From Acidobacteriota bacterium (GTDB taxonomy: Bacteria > Acidobacteriota > Blastocatellia > Pyrinomonadales > Pyrinomonadaceae), in NCBI GenBank assembly GCA_020199775.1, contig JAIVJZ010000004.1, positions 1-64,000 on the forward strand: DNA of 64,000 bases, in the 5' to 3' direction. Each line of letters begins with the position of its first letter. The stretch's first letter is position 1. A model generated the notes under the pieces. It was not told the origin of the DNA. It saw only the letters and a list, made by a program, of their open reading frames with translations, and searched no databases. The translations under genes were made by a program, and so were the position numbers. Positions 57,628-64,000 of this stretch are shown here, in pieces.

Positions 57628-60057
57628 ATGAACAAAAAATCGAAGCATATGCGCCGCCCGGCGCGCGTCCTGCGCGTCGCGTGCGCCGTCGCGCTCGCCG
57701 TCCTCTTGTCCGTTCCCGTGTTGGCGACGCCAAACGACATCTGCATCCCCAACATCTCCGGCGGCCTGACCACCGTGCCCACCATCGACGGAGTGATCGA
57801 GGGCTACACCGGCCCCGGCACGGTCAACAACGACCCCGGCTGGGAAGGGGTGGCGCGCGTCAACTTGCTCGACAACACGGGGCCGAACATGGGCACGCTG
57901 GCTGCGGCAAAATTCCAGATGGGCAGAGACGCCAATTTCGTCTATCTCGGTTTCGTCGTCGGAATCCCGGAGTCGGGGGTCAACAGCACCATCGTCATCG
58001 GGCTGTCAACGAAAGCGGGCGACCCCGTAACCGATTGGCGTCTACACCTCAAGCCTTTCAGCGGCGCGACGGCCGACCCGACCTTTACAGACAAAGACCA
58101 GACGCTCAACTCCATCACGTGGTGGCGAAACAGCGGGCAGTGGAATCTGGCAAACCCGAATCCGCCGGCGCACGTCGCGGGTGCGGGCGAGTGGCCGATG
58201 CAGAACACGCGCTTCAGCAAGTCGGGCAACAAGTACGCAGTCGAGATGAAGATACCCATCACGGTCAACGTCGCTAACGCCGGACTGGACACAGGCGTCT
58301 ATTTCCCCGCCTCCGGTAACTTCTGGCTCTACGTCAACGTGCTCAGCACGAACACGGTCAGCGACACCACGACGCAAGACCCCTGGCCTGCGGGCGTCGT
58401 GGTCGTGCCGGGCGAGAGCACCTTCCTGACGCGCAACACGCCGGACGTGTCGCTGTGGGGCACGGTATCCTTCAACGACCGCCCCGAATGCGACGGCGTC
58501 TCGCTCGCGTGGAACCAGATCGGCGTTGACAAGCCGACCGACCCCGGCGTGCTCATCAACGATATCCGCCGCTACGATCCGCCGGGCGCGGGCACATTCA
58601 CCGAAACCGAGGCGCAGTGCGCCGCGCTCGACCCGTCGTTCCAATGGGACACGATCAAGGGGCCGCTCAACAAGTTCGTCGCCAAGCCGCTCAACGGCAT
58701 GGTGGGCACGACGGCGAAAGTCTCCGCCACCTTCCGCGTCGCCAACTGGGGCATCCCCGGCACGGCCGAGTGGACGAGGATCGGCGAGGCCAACCCGCCG
58801 CTCATCCCGACGCCGCTCGTCCCGGCCGACGTGACGAACAATCCCGCCCCGCAGCAAGATATCGCCCCCGGCGTGCCGGGCAATTTAGTCTCCGAGTGGT
58901 CGCTCAGTTATCGCTGGTCGTGCCTCTACAAGTTCAGGCCGCACCAGTGCATTCAGGTCGATCTCAACTCGGACGATCCGGCCACGCGTTTCAAAGACAA
59001 GAGCGCGCAAGTCAACATGGATTTCGTCCCCGCGTCGAGGTTCGAGCGGCGGGCGCGCATCAGCGGCAATCAGGGTGAACCCCCGCCCGGACAGGACGAG
59101 CATGAGTACATCATCACGGTCGAGACCGACCAGCAGGGGCAACTCGAACCCGGCAAAGACGACCGGACGGGACGCGCCGCGCAGACGCGACAACAACGCA
59201 ACCCGCGTCGCCTGCAATCGCAGGAACTCGCCGACGGCGCGCTCCGGCACTTCGGTCGCGAAGTGACGAACGTCGCCACGTGGATCGCACGCGGCTCGCT
59301 CCGCACCGGCAAGACGATCAACATCGGCGGCACGGAATACGAGTACACGCGGCGCGCGGGCGACTTCGGCTACGTCGCCGGGCACACGGGCGCGATCACC
59401 GGCTGGCGTTTCGACTTCAGCGGCGAGGGGTTGAAACAATTGTCCGACAACGTCTACACCATCAGGGTGCGGCGGGGCGGCGAAGCCTTCGTCAACACCG
59501 TCATCGAAACACTCGGCGACGACAGGAACACCGACCCTGTGAAGGACGACGACCCGAACGACGGCAACATCCCGGCCGACGCCGACTCGAAACGTTGGGG
59601 GCTGAGTTTGCACGCGGGCGCGAGCATCCCGCATCCTGACTTCTCCGACGCCTTCAATCCGGGGCCGAACTTCGGCGTCGATCTCGAATATCGTCTGAGC
59701 AATCGCGTCTCGCTCGAAGCGTTGTACGGCTTCCACCGCTTTCGCGGCGAAGACTTCGGCGTCTTCTCCTTTGACGACATCAACCTGCACCAACTCTCCG
59801 GCAACGTTAAAGTCTTCGGCGGGAGCGGTTCGGTCAGGCCGTTCCTCAACGGCGGCGGCGGCGTCTACCACTTCGACTTCGGCGGCGCGCCGAGCGCGAG
59901 CGACACGCGCGGCGGCGTCAACGTCGGCGGCGGCTTACAGTTCAACCTGACGCCGACCTTCGCCGTCGAAGGCTCTTACAATTTCCACAACGTCTTTACT
60001 CCCGGCTCGAACGTGAAGTTCTCCACCGTTCAGGGTGGAGTGCGCTTCAGGTTCTAA
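57628..60057 (+). CDS. Secreted outer-membrane beta-barrel protein inside the injection-system cluster
   Basis: 809 residues. ATG 57628 has TAAGGAGT upstream and opens a Sec signal peptide (VACAVALAVLLSVPVLA, cleaved before TPNDIC). Residues about 45-220 look like a CBM9/DOMON-type beta-sandwich (IDGVIEGYTGPGTVNNDPGW, FVYLGFVVGIPESGVN). The middle is unrecognised and includes a Gln/Arg-rich linker. The C-terminal about 155 residues are an OmpA-type eight-strand barrel (WGLSLHAGASIPHPDF, FGVDLEYRLSNRVSLEALYG, VKFSTVQGGVRFRF) with a terminal Phe. It is the only clearly exported protein of the cluster, on the same strand, 112 bp after the fibre gene. Confidence 0.75.
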   Translation: MNKKSKHMRRPARVLRVACAVALAVLLSVPVLATPNDICIPNISGGLTTVPTIDGVIEGYTGPGTVNNDPGWEGVARVNLLDNTGPNMGTLAAAKFQMGRDANFVYLGFVVGIPESGVNSTIVIGLSTKAGDPVTDWRLHLKPFSGATADPTFTDKDQTLNSITWWRNSGQWNLANPNPPAHVAGAGEWPMQNTRFSKSGNKYAVEMKIPITVNVANAGLDTGVYFPASGNFWLYVNVLSTNTVSDTTTQDPWPAGVVVVPGESTFLTRNTPDVSLWGTVSFNDRPECDGVSLAWNQIGVDKPTDPGVLINDIRRYDPPGAGTFTETEAQCAALDPSFQWDTIKGPLNKFVAKPLNGMVGTTAKVSATFRVANWGIPGTAEWTRIGEANPPLIPTPLVPADVTNNPAPQQDIAPGVPGNLVSEWSLSYRWSCLYKFRPHQCIQVDLNSDDPATRFKDKSAQVNMDFVPASRFERRARISGNQGEPPPGQDEHEYIITVETDQQGQLEPGKDDRTGRAAQTRQQRNPRRLQSQELADGALRHFGREVTNVATWIARGSLRTGKTINIGGTEYEYTRRAGDFGYVAGHTGAITGWRFDFSGEGLKQLSDNVYTIRVRRGGEAFVNTVIETLGDDRNTDPVKDDDPNDGNIPADADSKRWGLSLHAGASIPHPDFSDAFNPGPNFGVDLEYRLSNRVSLEALYGFHRFRGEDFGVFSFDDINLHQLSGNVKVFGGSGSVRPFLNGGGGVYHFDFGGAPSASDTRGGVNVGGGLQFNLTPTFAVEGSYNFHNVFTPGSNVKFSTVQGGVRFRF

Positions 60058-60185
60058 ACCGGGACGCGGCGTTATGGAGCCGAGGAAAGCGGGAGGAATG
60101 CGGCGCACAGGCTTGGGGAGTTTGACCCCGGAGTCGCCCCGGTCGCGCGCCGTCGCCTCCCGCGCACCTGTCCCGGTTCGCTTTG

Positions 60186-62381
60186 ATGATCAACCTGCAA
60201 ACAAGCGAACAGACTTACGTGTCGCGGCTGCGCGTCAGAGGCTCCGGCCTTGATCCGCTGGCGGCGCAGTTGCGGCTCGCCTCTCTCTTTCAAACGGCGG
60301 AAGTGCAGCCCGCCGGTCTCGCCCCGTCGGCCATCGTGTGCATCCGGCGTCTCGACGATCCGCGCCCGCGCACCGTCTCGCTCTCAAACGGGCACACCAG
60401 CCTGCCGCCGGAATGGCAACAGTCCGTGCGCACTTCAATCGAACAACTCGTGCGTCGCGCCCCGCGCCCCGCGCGCGAGGTGGCCGGGGAGGACGCGCCC
60501 TGCGTCGTCTTCGCGGATCGCGCCGAGTTGCTGGCCGCGGTCGCGGGCGATTGGTACGAGCAGCGCGCGGCCACGCGCTGGTGGTGGCGCAGTCTCTTCA
60601 AAGAGACGCTCGACGCCGGTGCGCTCGTCAAACTCTGGGGACTGTCGCCCGAATACGTGCCCGGCGCGCTCGAACATCTCGCGCGACGACAGAGAGCCGT
60701 GCCGTTCGCCCGCGCGCTCGCGCCCGGCGCGGCGCGCTCGATCCTCGACAGCCTCATGCGCCGCTTCGCGCTCACCGAACTTCAAGCCGCCGTCTCCTTC
60801 GCGCCGCGAGACGATTGGCGTGCAGGCGAACGGGCGCGTGCCGATGCGTCGCCGCCGGACATCTCCCCGCACGACGCGGCGCGCGAAAACTTTCAACCCT
60901 CTTCCCAAGACCTCTACGCGGGCGATGCCCCGTGGCGCGGCTTCGCGCCGGAGGCGTCGTCGGTTGAGTTGGAATTGTCGCAACGGTGCTTGCTCGGCGT
61001 CGGCCTGACATTGCAACGCGCGCCGGTCGTCGCACGCGGTCGCGGTTTCGCGCTCCGCGCCGCCGCGTGGATAGACGCCTTCTCGACAGGCCGCGAGACG
61101 AACGCCGCGCCGCCCGACTCGAATGCGAAAGAGACGCGCAACCCCGGCGTGCGCCCTGCCGATTCCGAGTTAAAGCCCGACCCGGCTGCGACGCGCGACG
61201 CGAGCGAGAGACCGAAAGATCGCGCGTCGTCTTTCGCCTCTACATTCGACGGCGCGCAAAAACCGGATTCCGCAACCTACGGTGCGAGCCTTAATCATTC
61301 GGAACTTCGAGGCGCGGACGCGGGCGCATCTTCGTCAACGATTGCGTCAGGCGACGACGCGCCCGCCGGCGGGCAGGATGAGACATCGCGAGTTGCGTCG
61401 AGAGATTCCGGCGAGCGCGCGGCGACTTCGGGGAGCGTCGAAAGCGTCGCGCCGGAAGTTGACTCTGCCGGGCATGACGAGCGCGCGCGGGTCGTCGAGA
61501 CGCTTGCGGCCGAGGCCGGGGGACATGTGGCCGACGCGCCGCCCGCTTCCGTTGCGGCGACGCGGGAGACACCCGTTGCTTCGCCGCTCCTTGAAGCGCA
61601 GGTTGAGACGCGTTTCGGCGGGTTGTTTCATCTCGTCAATCTCGCGCTCTTCCTCGAACTCTACGGCGACTTTACCGCGCCCGCCGTGCCGGGCATCGCG
61701 CTGCCCATCTGGGATTTCGTCGCGCTGCTCGGACGGCGACTGTGCGGCGCGCGTGTCGAAGACGACGCGGTGTGGCCGCTGCTCGCACGACTCGCGGGGC
61801 GCGACGCGGCGCAACCGCCGGGCGGAGATTTTCGTCCGCCCGACGCGTGGCGCGTGCAGGCCGGATGGCTGCGAATGTTTCCCGCGCCGGGCGGCTGGCG
61901 TTGGGCGATCCGGCACAGCGGCGCGCACGGGCAAAGTCGCTTGCAGGTCATCCACCCGGCGAAGTTTCTCGTGCTCGACGTGCCGCTCGATGTGGAAGCG
62001 GAAGCGGAGGTGCAACTCGCGCGTGAGTTGGAAGTTTACGCGGGCGCGTTCGCGGAGACGCCGCTGCGTGCGCCGAGTGCGTCAGAGTTGGGCGTCGCGC
62101 GCCCGTTCAAACTTCGTGGCCGCACGCCGCTCGCACGCTGGGTCGAACGCCTGCATCTTTACGCGCGTGCGCGCCTGCGCCTCGCGCTCGGCACGGGCGA
62201 CGCGCGCCGTGCGGCGCGTCTCTTGTGTGAGCGGCGCGCGCGCGTGTTCGTGACGGCGACGCACGTTGACATCGTGATGTCGCTGGCCGAGTTGCCGTTC
62301 GCGGTGCGTGTGGCCGGGCTTGATCGCGATCCGGGTTGGATTCCGGCGGCGGGTCGTGTCGTCGCGTTTCATTTCGAGTAG
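60186..62381 (+). CDS. Contractile injection system tape-measure-family protein (Pvc14-like)
   Basis: 731 residues. The N-terminal half (LRASLFQTAEVQPAG-like start, WWWRSLFKETLDAGALVKLW) and the C-terminal part (GLFHLVNLALFLELYGDFTA, FVALLGRRLCGARVEDD and FVTATHVDIVMSLAELPFAV with GLDRDPGWIPAAGRVVAFHF) match the CIS tape-measure type found next to the AAA gene in PVC-like loci. Residues about 300-468 form a long acidic, Ser/Ala-rich disordered segment. No membrane segments are evident. Start ATG 60186 (TTG one codon earlier). The AAA gene starts 27 bp downstream. Confidence 0.65.
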   Translation: MINLQTSEQTYVSRLRVRGSGLDPLAAQLRLASLFQTAEVQPAGLAPSAIVCIRRLDDPRPRTVSLSNGHTSLPPEWQQSVRTSIEQLVRRAPRPAREVAGEDAPCVVFADRAELLAAVAGDWYEQRAATRWWWRSLFKETLDAGALVKLWGLSPEYVPGALEHLARRQRAVPFARALAPGAARSILDSLMRRFALTELQAAVSFAPRDDWRAGERARADASPPDISPHDAARENFQPSSQDLYAGDAPWRGFAPEASSVELELSQRCLLGVGLTLQRAPVVARGRGFALRAAAWIDAFSTGRETNAAPPDSNAKETRNPGVRPADSELKPDPAATRDASERPKDRASSFASTFDGAQKPDSATYGASLNHSELRGADAGASSSTIASGDDAPAGGQDETSRVASRDSGERAATSGSVESVAPEVDSAGHDERARVVETLAAEAGGHVADAPPASVAATRETPVASPLLEAQVETRFGGLFHLVNLALFLELYGDFTAPAVPGIALPIWDFVALLGRRLCGARVEDDAVWPLLARLAGRDAAQPPGGDFRPPDAWRVQAGWLRMFPAPGGWRWAIRHSGAHGQSRLQVIHPAKFLVLDVPLDVEAEAEVQLARELEVYAGAFAETPLRAPSASELGVARPFKLRGRTPLARWVERLHLYARARLRLALGTGDARRAARLLCERRARVFVTATHVDIVMSLAELPFAVRVAGLDRDPGWIPAAGRVVAFHFE

Positions 62382-62408
62382 GAAGGCGGGCGACGGAGGG
62401 TTAGTCAA

Positions 62409-64000
62409 ATGATGCAGGTGCAGGCGGCGGAATATCCTTTCGCCGATTTCGCGGCGACGCCCGCGAACCATTTCAAACTCTACGTCTTCGCGGCGGTCGC
62501 GCGCGTGCTTGAGCAAGTGGCGCAGTCGTTCGGGACAATCGAGGCGGCCTACGAACAGTTTCCGTTTCTCGAAGGCTACGACGAAGAACTCGAAGGCCGC
62601 GCGCCCGCGCATCTCGCCTGCGGCGAAGACGAGGGCGGCGCGCACGAATGGTGGCGCGAAGCGATCCGTTTATGGGAAGAGGGAACGGAGGCGCGCCTGC
62701 CGCTGCGGGCGTTGCGCGAGACGGCCGCGCTCGACCACGCGGGCGTGACGTTGCTGATGTGCGCGGGTCTCATCGAAGAGGACGCGCGCTTCGGCCTGCT
62801 CTTTGAAACGATGCAGGCGACGCCCGGCCAACATCGCCCGAACCTCGGTCTGCTCTCGGCGTGGTGGCGCGACCGCGAAGACTACCGGGAGGTGCGCGCG
62901 CGTATTCGCGAGTTGCACGAGTTGGGACTCGTCGAGTTTACGGGAACCGCCGCGCCGCGCACCGAATGGTCGCTCTCCGCGCCGCCGCTGCTCTGGGACG
63001 TGTTGCGCGGCGAGACGCGCGAGAGGCTCGCGCCGTGGGCGCGCTATCATGCGCCCGCGTCGCTCGCGCCGCTCGACGCGCTCATCCTTCCCGCCGAACT
63101 CCGCGCCCAACTCGAAGTCATCCCCGCGTTGCTCGCGTCGGGCGAGGCGCAGGCGCTCATCGTGCGCGGCCCGCACCACAACGGCCGTCGCACGCTCGCC
63201 CGCGCGGTGGCGCGCTCGCTCGGACGCGGCGTGCTCGAACTCTCCGCTTTCGACAAGCCGGGCGAGACGAACAACTCGCACGACGAACGCCGGCGGCTCG
63301 CGGGCACGCTCGCCACGCTGCTCCACGCGCTGCCCGTCTTCGTCTTCGACATCCCGCCGGGCGACACCGTGGAGTTGCCGCCGCTCGTGGCCTACGCGGG
63401 CGCGCTCGCCGTCGTGCTCGGCAAGCAGGGCGGCGTGCGCGGCGAGGCGGCGGAACGCGCGCTCACCGTCACGCTGGAAACGCCCACGCCCGACGCCCGA
63501 CGCCTCCACTGGCGGCGCGCGCTCGGCACGCACGCCACGCCCGACATCGAACTGATCAGCGAACGCTTTCGCCTGACGGGCGGCAACATTCGCCGCGCCG
63601 CGAAACTCGCCGTCGCCTACGCTGCGCTCGCGGGCCGCCCCGGCGTCAACGCCTCGGACGTGCAGCAGGCCAGCCGCGCGCTCAACCGGCAGATGCTCGA
63701 CACTCTGGCCGTGCGCATCGAGACGACGGGCGATTGGAGTCACCTCGCGGCGAGCGCGGAGACGTTCGCGGAGTTGCGCCATCTCGAAAGTCGCTGCCGC
63801 CACCGCGAGCAGTTGCCCGCGCACGTCGGCGACGCGCTCGCCTGCGGGTTGAACGCGGGCGTGCGCGCTCTGTTCAGCGGCACGAGCGGGACGGGGAAGA
63901 CGCTCGCCGCGCGCCTTCTGGCCGCGAGTCTCCAGATGGACTTGTACCGGCTCGACCTCTCGACCGTCGTCAACAAGTACATCGGCGAGACGGAGAAGAA
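62409..64000 (+). CDS. AAA+ ATPase (Pvc15/Afp15-like), 3' end outside the window
   Basis: At least 530 residues; the frame is open at the window edge. ATG 62409 has GGAGGG eight bases upstream. An N-terminal winged-helix-like region (to about 210) precedes two AAA modules. The first has a degenerate Walker A (VRGPHHNGRRTLARAVARSL, about 248-268) without the lysine. The second has an intact Walker A (FSGTSGTGKTLAARLLAAS, Lys497) followed by DLYRLDLSTVVNKYIGETEK, the canonical start of the Pvc15 ATPase. In PVC/Afp the ATPase is needed for assembly or cargo loading. Walker B and the sensor motifs of module 2 lie beyond the window. Confidence 0.9.
   Translation, partial: MMQVQAAEYPFADFAATPANHFKLYVFAAVARVLEQVAQSFGTIEAAYEQFPFLEGYDEELEGRAPAHLACGEDEGGAHEWWREAIRLWEEGTEARLPLRALRETAALDHAGVTLLMCAGLIEEDARFGLLFETMQATPGQHRPNLGLLSAWWRDREDYREVRARIRELHELGLVEFTGTAAPRTEWSLSAPPLLWDVLRGETRERLAPWARYHAPASLAPLDALILPAELRAQLEVIPALLASGEAQALIVRGPHHNGRRTLARAVARSLGRGVLELSAFDKPGETNNSHDERRRLAGTLATLLHALPVFVFDIPPGDTVELPPLVAYAGALAVVLGKQGGVRGEAAERALTVTLETPTPDARRLHWRRALGTHATPDIELISERFRLTGGNIRRAAKLAVAYAALAGRPGVNASDVQQASRALNRQMLDTLAVRIETTGDWSHLAASAETFAELRHLESRCRHREQLPAHVGDALACGLNAGVRALFSGTSGTGKTLAARLLAASLQMDLYRLDLSTVVNKYIGETEK

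Overview
The window is high-GC DNA that reads like an Acidobacteriota chromosome, probably class Blastocatellia. This is inferred from the gene families: an acidobacterial-type VWFA-domain secreted protein, a DUF4214/Asp-box giant secreted protein, a split glycine dehydrogenase (gcvPA/gcvPB), many GTG/TTG starts and several Asn/Thr-rich lipoproteins. No taxonomic search was possible.

Layout. 1-600: the 3' end of a 23S rRNA gene, a 5S rRNA and a terminator. 0.9-8.2 kb (+): glutaminyl cyclase lipoprotein, a TgpA-type transglutaminase, rimO, pgpA, a small disordered protein and serA. 8.3-10.6 kb (-): a VWFA protein. 10.8-16.1 kb (+): an ABC exporter pair, a CYTH protein, a thioredoxin-fold gene interrupted by one in-frame TGA that reads best as selenocysteine (U-x-x-C motif with a hairpin just behind the TGA), a SET-domain protein, a lipoprotein with an 11-residue repeat and a small CxxC protein. 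16.2-18.4 kb (-): a Cys-rich secreted protein, a membrane protein and a helix-hairpin-helix lipoprotein. 18.5-23.2 kb (-): the glycine cleavage operon gcvT-gcvH-gcvPA-gcvPB. 23.9-28.4 kb (+): a giant secreted Asp-box protein. 28.5-30.4 kb (-): an ECF sigma factor and its anti-sigma factor, separated by a MITE-like element with 25-bp terminal inverted repeats. 30.7-32.8 kb (+): a TPR-like membrane protein and a YdjM-family membrane protein.

33.3-64 kb (+, running off the window) is one long gene cluster for a contractile injection system of the Afp/PVC (eCIS) class. It opens with a SARP/BTAD regulator behind a near-consensus sigma-70 promoter. Then come a Pvc16-like DUF4255 cap protein, two sheath-tube pairs (the second sheath carries a fibronectin-III-like insert), a LysM baseplate protein, a small conserved-type protein, a gpD hub and a separate gp5-like spike. 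A 718-residue protein with a C-terminal membrane hairpin follows, then gp25, gpJ and gpI wedge proteins (gpI with an N-terminal propeller-like half), two related adaptor-like proteins and a coiled-coil/IPT protein. The cluster ends with a secreted outer-membrane beta-barrel protein, a tape-measure-family protein and an AAA+ ATPase cut by the window edge. The membrane hairpin protein and the beta-barrel inside the cluster suggest a machine attached to the cell envelope rather than a freely released particle; this is inference.

A second theme is a set of intergenic palindromes built from tandem 7-bp units. The heptamer differs from locus to locus. Each palindrome sits exactly between two co-directional genes, starting at the upstream stop codon and ending a few bases before the next start.
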